The position numbers and the translations under genes were made by a program. A DNA stretch of 64,000 nucleotides from Omphiscola glabra (lineage: Eukaryota > Mollusca > Gastropoda > Lymnaeidae), in contig OZ024801.1 of the NCBI GenBank assembly GCA_964017045.1, positions 27,996,049 through 28,060,048 of the forward strand, written 5' to 3'. The notes below the pieces were generated by a model. The model was given only the letters and a program-made list of their open reading frames with translations, was not told the origin of the DNA and searched no databases. Shown here piece by piece: positions 32,999 through 45,307 of this stretch. How positions within the stretch are numbered: the first letter of the stretch is position 1; each line of letters starts with the position of its first letter.

Positions 32999-35269
32999 TT
33001 TATTGACCACAACAACAAAAATAATTCCACAGCCATTTTACTTCTCTGACTTCTAACTTTGATTTTGCCTTGATTTCGTTGAGTTTTGTGGAAAAATGTG
33101 AAACCATCGTGACTACTTACTGGATCTGTAAAAAAATTAATCTAGCTTTGAGCAAGCAGGTCCACCTTCTGCTTTCAATACTTTGAGTAGCCATGAGGCA
33201 AATACTGACATCCTTGATTCCAGATTGAAATTATCATGTAGATCTTTTCATCCGGGGGGGGAAATGACATCAAGATGTCTTCAAGTGTTGTCATGTGTTC
33301 GTTATCTGCCATCATAATTGTTGTTGTAATGGGTATCACAAAACACAGAATGCCTTATCTTTATGTAAAAAAACAAAAATGACCCAGAAAAGGTTGTTTT
33401 TTGTTGGAGTAACTCAAGGCTATTTTAAAGATAGAGTTGTTTTCTCTTTACTCCTTTGGGTTTCTCATAATGCTGAATGGAATCACTGATCACAGAGCTT
33501 TTTATCTGCACACAATTTTTGGGGTTTTAAATCACCAATTTATCTATGCACAATATTAATAAAGAGCTTAATTAGTAACAGACAAAAATTTTCAGCCTCA
33601 CGTTTTACTGCCCCCTAAGTCCTTGACTTTTTTAAACAAGGCAGAGAACAATATTTTGTACATTTATGTCAACATTCTTGAAACACCCCCATAATCTTAT
33701 ATGGTCAATACTTTTACATACATAATTGTGAACTAGGTTAAAAAAGGCCATTTACACCATATCATTATAATACACCTTTCCACAAAATGAGTAATTCATT
33801 TTATCATTACATTATTTTAATGAACTGCAACTTTTCAAAATGATTTTAACATCAACTGATTTGTTTAAAAATGTGTACATAAATACTTGAGAACAAATTG
33901 TCTCTGCATTGATGCTCTAGAAGCATAGGTAGTACTGACAACCTCCAAGCCGAGGTTCTAACATGGTGTTAAGCTCATTTAAGATCAGAAAAATATAAGT
34001 GTCTTCATAATTAAGCAATATTTAATCAAAGAATTTCTCCATTTTCAATGTGACAAATTATAATTCAGCCATATCGACACTGCACAAGTGCTAAAAAATG
34101 TGTCTTAATAAACAAAAAAAATTCGTTACTCTTAACTGGTTTGACAACTTTATCTCCATTTTGTTCCCTGGTTAAGTGAGCGTGAAAATCCTAAAAGAAA
34201 TTTTCAAACTTGTTAGCTCAATTTATTATATCGGTAACACTGAGTCTGTCCACCACTCGGGGCTTTCAAGATATCCAAGAGTCAGCTTTGTGCAGGCTGA
34301 GAACTGGAAGGTGCAGCAGGAGCTGCTGCATCACACTGCCAACAGTGTTTGTATGGTGGTTGAAATCTTGAGAGAGGACAGTGGTGAGAGCGCTCTCACC
34401 GACTGGTCCATTGCTCAGTGGTGGGGGCGCTCTCACTGACTGGTCCACTGCTCAGTGATGGGGCGCTCTCACCGACTGGTCCACTGCTCAGTGGTGGAGA
34501 CACTCTCACCGACTGGTCCACTGCTCATTACAGTAGATAAATATTTTAATCATTTCCATAAAAAAACAAAGTTCACAAGAATTATAATAATGAACATATA
34601 CACATCAAATATTAAGTAACATGCATGCACAAATTATTCTTCAGTCAAACTAGAACAGTTTAAGTTTACAATGAATACAAATGCCTAAAAGGAAATAGGA
34701 CTCAATTTTTTTTATTTTAAAAAAAACTACAATATTTTTGTCTCATGTTGAGGTTGTAAACAAACTGTTATGGGGTTTAAACAAATATGTCTCGTAGCCA
34801 GATTAAATCAATATGATGTGCAAAACTATTTTTTTTAAAACTACAAGTAGAATTTTGGCTACATCATAAAGACAGACACTTTAGCAGCACTGGTATTTTA
34901 GCAACTGCCACAGCTGGTAGAATTATGGCCCATCAACTTAGGACCAGGGTTAAGTAAGTCTTTGCAGTCGGCCACGTAAGGTTTCTTAGCACTCTTTACT
35001 TTCCTATGCAAGCAATTAAAAAAAAATAAGAACAACAATTTTATACATCAAAAATGTTCTTAATGACAAGAGATTTGCTGTAGCCAGACACAGCGAGTCT
35101 GGCATTTCCTTTCAACCATAAACCAATCAACAGCTCTAAAACAATGCCGGTTAAAACACGTGATTCTAAAAGAAAAGAAAGAAAAGAAGAACACTTAAAA
35201 AGCTATGTGTAAGATAACTCTTTACAACTGAAGTATTATGCAACACTGTGCACACGCCACCCCAAGACT

Positions 35270-35305
<36 letters not shown>

Positions 35306-35937
35306 TTAAGTGTCACTTTAAAAAAAAAAAAAAAAAAAACGAGTTAAAAGTTGTTTTTAATGACCATCAGTAAATAGCAAAAAAACACGGCTGAGAATAA
35401 TTTAGTTTCATGGCTGAATAACAAAAGTGTAACCTGAGACTGATATGTCGCCACAACACCAAAACTTTCTCTCTACACTGTGGGCCTTTTAGGAAATTCT
35501 TTAAAGCAAAAAAAAAAATAAAAAACTGCAGGAGGAAAAGATGAGCCATCCAAGTTGAAGCTGTCAGAAATTTGATTGGTTCCATTTAACTCAATTCAGC
35601 ATGAAGCAAGCTCCTTGGGTCGTAACAAGGTGTTTCTCAGTTGGGGCCAAAGATAAAATATGTACACCAGGCCAGATATTTGGGGGGGAGGAGGTAAAAG
35701 GTGCATCGTCCAGCAACCACTTTGTACATTACATTAACACATGTCAAATTGGCGGCATAAGTCTTGCTTCAAACCCCCTTGACGAGAAGTATAGAGAAAT
35801 GATGACGTCCTTTCACTGAATGACTGACAGTGACGGTAGAAGTTCTGACTGAACAAAGAGATGAATAAACTTTTAGGTAGTGGGCTCTCCCCCGAGAGTG
35901 TGTGTGTGTCTATGTGTGTCTGTCTTAGGGTGATCTA
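32999..35937 (-). other. UBL3: Probable UBL3 3' untranslated region
   Basis: AT-rich sequence with no supported exon on either strand between the UBL3 stop and candidate polyadenylation signals. It contains a 35-bp tandem repeat near 34385-34530, long T/A runs at 35273-35338 and no recognisable transposon. Assigning it to the 3' untranslated region is inference. Confidence 0.4.
34385..34530. repeat. 35-bp minisatellite (4-5 copies)
   Basis: Unit 'gctctcaccgactggtccac' plus 'tgctcagtggtgggg'. Confidence 0.9.
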
Positions 35938-35999
35938 CTAGAGTATGACACAACAGTTACTACAGCCAGACTCCCCGCTCTTGTCTTTTTTCAATTGAC
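35938..35999 (-). CDS. UBL3: UBL3 exon 5: C-terminal tail with CaaX box
   Basis: Acceptor 'cttctcaccacag' on the minus strand; reads GQLKKDKSGESGCSNCCVIL then TAG. It has an extra cysteine relative to the human end ...GESNCCVIL. Confidence 0.95.
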
Positions 36000-38900
36000 C
36001 TGTGGTGAGAAGTAAGAATAACAGATTAAACGTGACTACAGATATTCCAAGAATAAATTAAATGTGATAGGTGCATTGCAAGGGAATTTCGGCTTGGTGG
36101 TGCATAAAAGTTAAAAACGATTTGTTTGTCTCTTTGACTTAGACATTTTGGTTTGCTAATTTTAAAAACTAAGGGTAACTTTTAGAATTAATTAAATGAC
36201 AGACAATTATTTTAGATAGATCATTAGCCTGGAACCAACTTTCTTAAAGCTTAATATTGTAGAGATAAAAACATGAAAATCCATTTTAATTTAATATAGA
36301 CCACACAAAAAAAACTAACTTGTTTTTTAACAAATTGAACAATATTTAAATTTTGTCTATTGATTAAGTCTTAAAATGAGTTCCTTTAAAACAGCTTTTA
36401 AAAATTCAAAATTTTGTAAAGGGATGTTAAGACATTCAAATACATACTAGAAATAGGGTAAAAACATGAAAATCCATTTTAATTTAATATAGACCACACA
36501 AAAAAAACTAACTTGTTTTTTAACAAATTGAACAATATTTAAATTTTGTCTATTGATTAAGTCTTAAAATGAGTTCCTTTAAAACAGCTTTTAAAAATTC
36601 AAAATTTTGTAAAGGGATGTTAAGACATTCAAATACATACTAGAAATAGGGTAAAAACATGAAAATCCATTTTAATTTAATATAGACCACACAAAAAAAA
36701 ACTAACTTGTTTTTTAACAAATTGAACAATATTTAAATTTTGTCTATTGATTAATTCTTAAAATGAGTTCCTTTAAAACAGCTTTTAAAAATTCAAAATT
36801 TTGTAAAGGGATGTTAAGACATTCAAATACATACTAGAAATAGGGTGACGTTACCTCAGTGCATGATCAGGGGATAAGATAATGACAATTACAACTTTAT
36901 CAAACTGGTGTCAGTGAAAATGTTCTAAATAATATCTTCTTTTTGGGAAAAAGGGGGGGGGGGGGGGTGTGGTGGTGTTATTATTTATAAAAATCTCAAC
37001 ATGGTTACTTAGCAAAATAATTGAATGAAAAATTGATTCATTATAGTCAAAGCTATAGCTCAGTGGTTCTCAACCTTCCTAATGCAGCGACCCTTTAGTA
37101 CAGTTCCTCATGTTTTTGCGACCCCCAAACACAAAATTATTTTAGTAGCTACTTCATAACTGTAGGGTATGTGTGTTTTCCGATGGTCTTAGGCGACCCC
37201 TCTGAGTGGGTCGTTCGACCCACAAAGGGGGGGTCGCGGCCCACAGGTTGAGAACCGCTGCTCTGGCTAAACATGCTTTGTGGAAATATGTTATGTCCAG
37301 ACCTTGATTGTTGGGCTCTGGAAGGTTCTCCCTAGCCACAAGATGCATCACACTGGTTTTTCCTGTTGGGAGCTGGAGTGCTGGAATAACAACCAACAAG
37401 CACAGATAAAGTTTTCACTCTACTGGATGCAACTCAGGCTTTTTTGAATTGAAAAAATGACAGCAGATTATTTCTGTATAATCCAGATTCCTACTTTGCA
37501 TAAAGCCAGCCAGAGGAGCACACCAGCATGCAGCCATCGCACATCTTTGTGGCGAGTCTAGTGGGGAAATATAGTAAATATAGTAGGACACATTTAAGTT
37601 GGATTATCTCCATTGTGCCGTCAGTCTCTGTCCTCTCATCTCTTCATGCCAGCCTTTCTGTATGAACCACACAAGTGCCTGGCTGGTTATGCTTGTGGTT
37701 TATCTGTGACGGTGTGTGACCAGTTTCATCCCAATTTCCATTTAAAGGTGTTAAATTATATCTGTATAGTGCCAGTCTTTTTCAGCCCCAATGTTTACCC
37801 CTATACTTATACGTTAAAATGTATATGTTTGGATAAATGGTGAGGACAACAGCTGCCACCACAAATGAAGTTTCATGAATGTAGTGAAACTTTGCAAGGT
37901 GTTTTCCCAAAACAGTAAGGCTAGACAGTGCTGTAACTATTTTTTTTAATTATTTTAAAACAAACCTAATCAACATATTTCTTACAGCCTTTAGTCATAA
38001 AGCTGAATCACTCCAATGGCTTCTTACCTGTTAATGTGACATTGCCATGTAAGAACCGGCCTTGATAGATAAGCCGCAATATATTAGTTGCTGGCATGGG
38101 TTCGTCAGCCCAATCTGAAACAGAAGAATTATTACCGTACCACTTGCAGGATAAATTTACTTGGAAGTTACCATACCATTGTTTTTTAAAAAAAAAATGG
38201 GAATTTACCATTGTGTTAAGTGGTTTTAATAGCTTTAGTGCAAAGCTTTTCCTGTATTTTGAAAGAATGAAGGTTGGGACTTTTATGTGAAAGAATAGAA
38301 AGTACAAAAATTATCAGATAAGGAAGGCTTTGTCCCCTTGTGTCTAATAATAGAACATCTACAGAAATGTTGACTTTGTCAGTTGTTAAATTAATTATAA
38401 TAAATTAAATGGCCTGCCCGATGATTTGTGTAAGTATTTTTAAAGAAAAAAAAAAAAAATGCAGAGCTAAGTACTTTCATTTACTGATGCATAAACTTCA
38501 GTTTAAATTACTTGTGTTGCACGCAGCCATGTCAACATATGCCCCCATCTATTAAAACAAATACTTTTTAATCTACACAATTAACCAGATCACTTTTGAA
38601 AATAAAAATTTCAAGAAGCCTCAAATGCAATAGGAAATGTGACTAATTATTTCCAAAATATATTATCAAAATTTATAGACCTACATATTAATAGGTAAAT
38701 TGAAGATTCATCAAAATTTGAAAAGATTTAAGTGTAAGGCCCTGTGCAACAATTTGAGCTTTGAGAGTCAGTAGCAAAGGGTTTAGAACAGTGGCTCGCA
38801 ACCTGTTTGACTTGTGGAGCTTGCTTTTCTAAAATCCATTTCTTTGAGTGAGCCACTAAGGCCTAGCAAATGCCTTATAAGTTAATTGTGCTATTTTATT

Positions 38901-41900
38901 TCCTGGAGTGGCCGCAGATAACCTGGGAAGTGTTCATGTGGGACCATTAGCTCGATGGAGCACAGGTTGGGAACTGGTTTTGTAACTATTTTTCAAAAAC
39001 TTTTATCTCCCCTTCTCATGGAGTGTCACTGAACATGACATGTACTTTTTATGACAAAACATTTTTCAACAATGACGATTTGTTTGAAAAAAATCATCAT
39101 ATAGAATAGCGTGAAATATATTTCAAAGTAATTATGCTTACTCTGGTAATAAAGCTATAAAACTTATTTGATTCCTTTTTTTTAAACCCCTGAATACATC
39201 AAAGTTTAATGAACTGAAAACGCTTTGTACAATTTAGGAGGGTTGCAGAATACAGTGGAAATCTAACTGCACACAGGAGCAAATCATATTTCAATCGTGA
39301 CACAAACTTACCTTCATTTTGATTATTTCTTGTATTAGCTTACTTTTGAGTCTAATTTTGATTATTTCTTGTATTAGCTTACTTTTGAGTCTAATTTTGA
39401 TTATTTCTTCTATTAGCTTACTTTTGAGTCTAATTTTGATTATTTCTTGTATTAGCTTACTTTTGAGTCTAATTTTGATTATTTCTTGTATTAGCTTACT
39501 TTTGAGTCTAATTTTGATTATTTCTTGTATTAGCTTACTTTTGAGTCAAATTTTGATTATTTCTTGTATTAGCTTACTTTTGAGTCTAATTTTGATTATT
39601 TCTTGTATTAGCTTACTTTTGAGTCTAATTTTGATTATTTCTTGTATTAGCTTACTTTTGAGTCTAACAGCATCTAGTATAAAGAAAGTTCAGAATGAAT
39701 GGTTCATTCCTGGAAAAATGGACATCTCTTTTAATTCTTCCAACACCACCACCTCATCACAATTGGGGATGATTGCTCCATCGCAGCAAGAACTCACCCT
39801 AATTTTCCTCAACATAATTGACCCAATACTAATAATTAATCAATGACATTTCCTACAACACATGTAATATCAATAAGTTAACTAATCATCGCTTGTGGCA
39901 AATAAAATACAAAAAAAGCTGATATTTCATCACTCGTTTCATTGTGCGTCATTGTTTATGCATATGTTAATGTACATAATGGTTTTATTATTTAATCTTG
40001 TAACATATATATCTCCACTTCAACTTAATTCTTTCTGAACACAGACCTTAGAAGGATATCATTCTAAAACTCTAAAGACTTTCTGGATTAACCCAATACT
40101 ACAAAATGACTTATCTTCACTCATATACATGTTTATATTATTCTCAATATTTTTCCTGTCCACAAGAGAAAGGTTGGCAAAGAAAGTGATTTAAGAATTA
40201 TCAATAAAGATGCATGCTTTCACACTAATGGTGGCTTGTTAAGATCTGCCCAACTCATCAATATTCAGGTCTGACACAATGTTTTACCACACAAAGCTTG
40301 GCTGGGCATGCAATTTTCTATTTCTGGCTGCTGAATACATTATAAATGTCAATCGTGCAGCTAAGGTGGACAAAAATGACTTTAAGATTTTTCTTGTTAT
40401 TAAAATTATTATGTGCACTGCTCGAGAAAATAGGGGGGGGGGTGTCTTTATTGCACTTTAGTTTACTTTAGCACATTGCAGAAATCTAGAAAAAGCTAAA
40501 TTCATCAATGCACTATCTTTATCAGAGTCAAGGAAGATGGTTTTTAAAAGATCAACGTTTTAACTAGATGCAATGCTACAAGATATTTGTTTTTCATTGT
40601 TGTTGGCAAATACAATAGGCAGAACATCCATAGTCCAACTGTAAACCATAAATAAGATCAATTTAAAATACCTTTTACTGTCACATGATGGGATGTAATT
40701 TGGGACAACTCTATGGACCTAGAGGCACTCACCTTCAGGCCAGTGGTTGTATACATGATCTGCGATGTCAGCCGCCGAGTCTGATGGTGAGAAGAGAAAC
40801 TCATGGGTCTTGCCACTGACAAGAATGAGCTTCAAATTGATCTGAAATAGGTGAATGAAATAAAATCATGTGTGATGTTGTCCCTGCTCCTACTTTCAAG
40901 ACTAAAGTAACACAAAAGTGAACAGCTCTGCGTCACTAGGTTTATACAAAGTTTAAGAAAAACAGTAAAACGTTGGTACAGTGAATACGGTGTGTGTTAA
41001 TTGCTTTTCATGAAAAATATATTACCCATATAAGGCATAATATCTGTAACACGGTACAGCGCCATAAAATTTTTATTATAAAAAGTTAAAAAGATTGTTA
41101 AAAGTGTGCGGTCCATATGCATCAAATAACTTTCTGAATATTTATTAATTGAGCAAAAGCAAGTCATAAAATATCTACAAGGAATACGTGCATGAGAGAT
41201 TCCAAACCCCTGCTGCTCCCATATAATCTATAATCTATGTACTAATATGTGATCATCAATTTTAAGTTATCATCAGGGAATAAAATTACTCTGGTAAGAT
41301 GTAACACTTGAATGACACTCAATGCTTGCAGTGGAATAGTTCAGTCCCATATTTCTAAAACAGCTTAATCTCAAGTTGGAGTAGCCCTATCAGCCCTTTG
41401 AGAGCAACTGGTGTGGCAGGCTTTGTTGTGATATGTCTACAGTATAGTGAAATGAAAAAATCAATACAGCTAGTTTGATCAAAGCTCCAGCTGATGGTGA
41501 AAGAGCAGGATAACAATGTCTGGAGATAGTGGTGCTGAGCCTGGATTCATCCACAACCAAGCCAACTGATAATGGTAGCACAGAGTGGAACAATAGTTGT
41601 GCCCAGGGCATGGAATGGGTGTGTGAGTGAAACTAGCTTCACCTTTCTTTACAGTAGGCCTATTTATTTTTTTTAAAAAAAAACATTTAAGAAAGTAAAG
41701 AAAAAACACAATATCAGCTTTGAGAAACTCACAAATTAGTCTAAATTTTTATAAACTACTCAAAGCTTGTTCAGTATTTACCAAGGAAGATGTAGTTCAT
41801 TTTTTTTTTTTAAAGTTGATTTAGGACGATCTATTGAATCATGAGTCCATCAAAATTTCCATTTTTAGAGGCTTCAGCATATTACAATGCTTACTGAAAA

Positions 41901-44900
41901 TGTGTTTTTATAAACATTTGGTAACTTTTTTAATTAATTATCAGTTTAGTGACCTCAATATCAATATTAACAGAGGCTGTAAAAATCAAACAGAAATATA
42001 TAATGAACATGTAATAGATTTCATAGGCACAAGACTTTGACCTGGTAGGGATTGGCATGTCAAATTGACCTGGTAGGGATTGGCATGTCAATCTGAATTG
42101 CTCTAACAAAGGGATGCTATTTAAATAATAATTAGAGCTTAAATCTTAACTTCCTGATACAATACATTATATTCTCCAGTGCCACCGACCACCAGGAAGG
42201 ATAAACATATTTAGCACAGTCTGTTACAAGCTTTCTTTTTTCCATTTTTTTTTTAAAAATGAAGTCTTATTTGATATATTTGAATGACACAACACACACG
42301 CACTTAAAGTCAAATTAAAGTTTCTGCCCCCTCCCCCACCCCAATGGTAGCTTTTATCTCTTAGTCCAGTAGCATTTAACAAACCATGAAACCATGAAAT
42401 TGAGATCAATGTATTTCTTTGATGAAATAAACTTCCCAATCATGGATTTTTTTCAGGAAATATTTATAGATATTTTAAAGTCTTACATTTAGTGTTCTTT
42501 GCCTGTTAAAGCACGCCCCTCCACTTAACACTGCTAATTTTTGTTTTTTTTTACTTGTGACCTGATGTTAATGAATGAAGGCGTACAAATGTAGTGGTTA
42601 GTGATACTTAACTGTCATGATAACAATATCATGAGAAACACACCAGCACCCGAGCATGGGATGTACAAGGGCCTCAGATTTATGCTGGGTTTGCAGCTCA
42701 CATATGCACACACAAAAATCAAGGGAGATTTAAATGCCAAATGATTTGCCAACAGGCTTGTTTCAGTTGCAGAAAATCAAAACTGATGGCAGGGCAAGAT
42801 GAGGTCCTTGACAATTATCTTAAACATTTTTGTTCCTTGAGAATTCAAGAACAGTGTATTGGATTAGATTTAAGCGGTTTTTTTTATCTTTAATGTTCAA
42901 CTGTTTTAGCTGCTAAGGGGTGCAGACTTGAGGGTACTGCTCCTAGGCAACCTCTCTTTTTGTCATTTCCCAGCTGCAGTGTGAATTAGTCATGCAGCAG
43001 AAAACCACGTAAACCCTATTAGAGGGCGTCTGTTAACACCTACGAGTCCCCCCGGGGTGGGAAGGGGGGGCTTTAGACACGTAAATTGTATCCACCCCAG
43101 CCCAAGGAAGTCCGGCCCGGTTGCTGTGTAAGCATCACCCGGCTGGCCAGGCGTCCCTTCTCTGATGCGGCCTCACTCGCATAGTCAATCGAGTGGAAGG
43201 GTGGGTGGGGCCGTCTCAGGGGCGGGGAGCCCTCAGCATGCCGCTTCGCGGCCTGGCTGGAATAGAGACCACTGGGGGAGTGGTTGAATGCCAGATGGGT
43301 GCGGTGGGGAAGACCTTATGAGCCTTGGCTCGATGGTCTGCTGATTTTCTTAAGTAAGTTAGTTAGTTAGCTGCTAAGGGGTCTCATGAAAATATGGTGA
43401 TTCCCAATAATCTGGAAGAGACTATGTATGTATTTGTGAACCTGGTTTGATGGTTATTCAAAGTCATATAAATAATTTGATTGCAACAAGTCTTCTCAAT
43501 TATTTTTTTTCACCCATCCTCAAATTCAGTGCATTAACCCAAAATCAATACCTTTAAAAAAACTTAACTCCATACCTTCAAAACAAGCACACTTACAATA
43601 GATTAGGTTACGCAAGGAATCCATATTTTTTCAAGATTAACCGTTTTAAAAATGTGACTTTTTTTTTATAAAAAAAAAACTTTTGAACTATTTATAGCTT
43701 GGTTTAAATGTGATGTCAACAGCACGATCTAAGATTGATTGTTTACCACCCCCACTTTCCCAAAACTCCAGTATTAGAAATCTTCAGTGTGCCTAACAAT
43801 TTAAATGAAAGTGAAGAAAGAAGAAAAAAGTAGGGTGAGACTAAAGGTGAGTTACAGATTTGAAGGAGTGAGATTGAATGAGACGGCCACGAGGAAGAGA
43901 AGTAGAAGATAGGAAGGATACAATATGATGGATGGACACCAACTTACATGGGGGTGGAACTGAACCAGAAAGGCCAGCTACACAACCATATGCATGAATT
44001 TGTGTGCCAAAGCCATGTCTAAACTGAGTCTAATGAAAAAGATGCGGATGATCCTGGTACAGGGCCAAAATAAATGCTTCAATCTTCCAGATATACATCT
44101 TTCACTGGCAAATGTAGTGGTGACAAAGACCGGCCATCCAGATGCTCAGAAGGAAGAAGCTCTGAGGACAATAGTAGCTTTCACAGACCAAGTGGTCAGT
44201 CTTTTACTGACTGTTCATGTTTTGCACATGGAACAGTTTACCTCAATCTTTTGAGGGACGTTGAAAATGATAAAAAGTCATTTAAGAACCATTAACAGAC
44301 TTTTTCTTTAAATAGATTTTAGGACATCGGAGCTGTGAGCATTCTAAAATAGCATGGACACAAGCGCTATATAAGTACTCAATCAATCAATCAAACCGAG
44401 CTGGATATGGTATTCATAGGGTTTTGGGGGGGGGGGGGGGGTTTCCCTCCAACCGAGGAGGTTTCAGGACCAACTGACGAAAATAGAAAAAACTTTGATG
44501 CAGAACTTAAAGCAATTTCAGTTGCCCTGAAACAAGTGTGCTGACCATTGTGGTCTTCACTGACCCACAGTTTGCTCTTGAATCTGTGGGTAGGAGCTTG
44601 ATGGAGTCAACAACAGTCAGCGTCATTCTGGAAACAGTTGACGACATGCATGTATGTGGCGTCGTGGTCATCATGCACTGGGTTACTTACCATGTTGAGG
44701 TGACACAAAACAAAACAGCAGAAAACCCCTTGTCCCGAGATGGTGCAGCTCAGCGGCAACCCAAACAGCCAATGACCCAAACTGGGAGCCAAAGCCTGGC
44801 TCCGCGACTGGGTGACATGGCTCTAAAGCTGTACTGCAACATGATGCGACCAACTGAGAGCGACCCATGGTGGAAAGTGAAATGATGTGGGGAAAAAGCC

Positions 44901-45307
44901 TCACTACACAGATGCGGACCAACTGTCAGACAGGAAGCTACCTGTATAGACTCAACTCCCATAGTGACCCAACTTCCAACTATCTAGCCAATTGCAGAGT
45001 GCCCCAATACCAAAGTTGGTTTTGATGGGTTAAACCAGGAAGCCTGTGTCCATCGTTTAATTTATAGTGGCACCCACTTGATGAAGTTGGCCAAGATTGT
45101 ATAAGAGTATAGGCTCAACCTTACAAAAGAAAGAATCTCCCCTTAATAGCAGTTTTATACAAGATCCAAACAAACATAATTTTCAACACCAAAAATGCTA
45201 AAAAGATTGTAGCTTTAAAAAATGCTTTGAAAATAGAATGTCATACACACCTTGTCACTTGGTATGTGTCTTGTTCCCATCTTTGTTTAATTCAAAACAC
45301 TTTTACA
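35938..45307 (-). CDS. UBL3: UBL3, membrane-anchored ubiquitin-fold protein (complete)
   Basis: Coding exons in transcription order: 45280-45251, 40841-40733, 38114-38028, 37380-37303, 35999-35938 (ending in TAG); all phases agree and give 121 aa, against 117 in human. The reading runs MGTRHIPSDK, INLKLILVSGKTHEFLFSPS, NILRLIYQGRFLHGNVTL, PTGKTSVMHLVARENLPEPN and ends SGCSNCCVIL. The ubiquitin-like fold covers about aa 11-90. The C-terminal CCVIL is a CaaX box with an adjacent cysteine, so prenylation plus palmitoylation should anchor it to membranes. In mammals UBL3 acts as a modifier that sorts proteins to small extracellular vesicles. Exon 1 carries 27 nt of 5' untranslated sequence from an acceptor at 45308. 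Divergent neighbour: STXBP4. Confidence 0.95.
36265..36846. repeat. 193-bp tandem triplication in UBL3 intron 4
   Basis: Three nearly identical copies of about 193 bp, with 'acatgaaaatccattttaat' at 36271, 36464 and 36657 and each ending 'actagaaatagggt'. The high identity suggests recent duplication. Confidence 0.95.
37061..37260 (-). mobile_element. SPIN-like non-autonomous hAT transposon, copy 2
   Basis: Ends CAGTGGTTCTCAACCTTCC and CAGGTTGAGAACCGCTG; opposite orientation to copies 1 and 3. Flanks CTATAGCT / CTCTGGCT match at 6 of 8 positions. It sits only 42 bp from UBL3 exon 4, just past its splice donor. Confidence 0.85.
37303..37380 (-). CDS. UBL3: UBL3 exon 4
   Basis: Acceptor 'gttattccag', donor 'gtctgg' (weak at +3/+4). 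Reads ALQLPTGKTSVMHLVAREN then LPEPNNQ; one of the most conserved parts of the family. Confidence 0.95.
38028..38114 (-). CDS. UBL3: UBL3 exon 3
   Basis: Acceptor 'tttcag', donor 'gtaaga'. Reads DWADEPMPATN then ILRLIYQGRFLHGNVTLT, matching human ILRLIYQGRFLHGNVTL exactly. Confidence 0.95.
38789..38976. mobile_element. Short hAT-like element in UBL3 intron 2
   Basis: A 188-bp element with ends CAGTGGCTCGCAACCTG and CAGGTTGGGAACTG (inverted); flanks GTTTAGAA / GTTTTGTA match at 6 of 8 positions. Confidence 0.6.
39316..39666. repeat. 39-bp minisatellite (9 copies) in UBL3 intron 2
   Basis: Unit 'attttgattatttcttgtat' plus 'tagcttacttttgagtcta'. It gives an artefactual hydrophobic frame (IISCISLLLSLIL). 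Confidence 0.95.
40733..40841 (-). CDS. UBL3: UBL3 exon 2
   Basis: Acceptor 'cacctatttcag', donor 'gtgagt'; phase 0 to 1. Reads INLKLILVSGKTHEFLFSPS then DSAADIADHVYNHWPE, the N-terminal half of the ubiquitin fold. Confidence 0.96.
42922..43367 (+). mobile_element. GC-rich SINE-like retroposon, copy C, with 15-bp target duplication
   Basis: A 446-bp insertion flanked by exact 15-bp repeats TAGCTGCTAAGGGGT (42907-42921 and 43368-43382), with a (TTAG)-type 3' tail 'aagtaagttagttag'. This is the mark of target-primed retroposition. It shares 'ctgctcctaggcaacc' and 'agggcgtc' with copies A and B. No reading frame. Confidence 0.8.
43990..44800 (+). mobile_element. LINE remnant with RNase H-like segment
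   Basis: Broken frames contain NFDAELKAIS near 44490 and TIVVFTDPQFALESVG at 44541-44590, then ENPLSRDGAAQRQPKQP, resembling the RNase H domain (D-A-E-L-x-A-I ... D-S-x-x-A-L) of I/Jockey-type non-LTR elements. 'agcgctatataagtactcaa' followed by (TCAA)n at about 44367-44396 looks like an older SINE/LINE tail within it. Boundaries are uncertain. Confidence 0.5.
45251..45307 (-). CDS. UBL3: UBL3 exon 1 (first coding exon, with short 5' UTR)
   Basis: The start codon is at 45280-45278; it encodes MGTRHIPSDK and ends at donor 'gtgtgt'. The insect and vertebrate proteins also have about ten residues ending in P-x-D-K/M before INL, which fixes this start. Acceptor 'tgatttcccacag' ends at 45308, so 27 nt of this exon are untranslated. 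Confidence 0.88.

Noticed and set aside
39319..39846. 175-codon hydrophobic frame resembling a multi-pass membrane protein
   Set aside because: It is a 39-bp AT-rich repeat inside a UBL3 intron; the hydrophobicity comes from T-rich codons.
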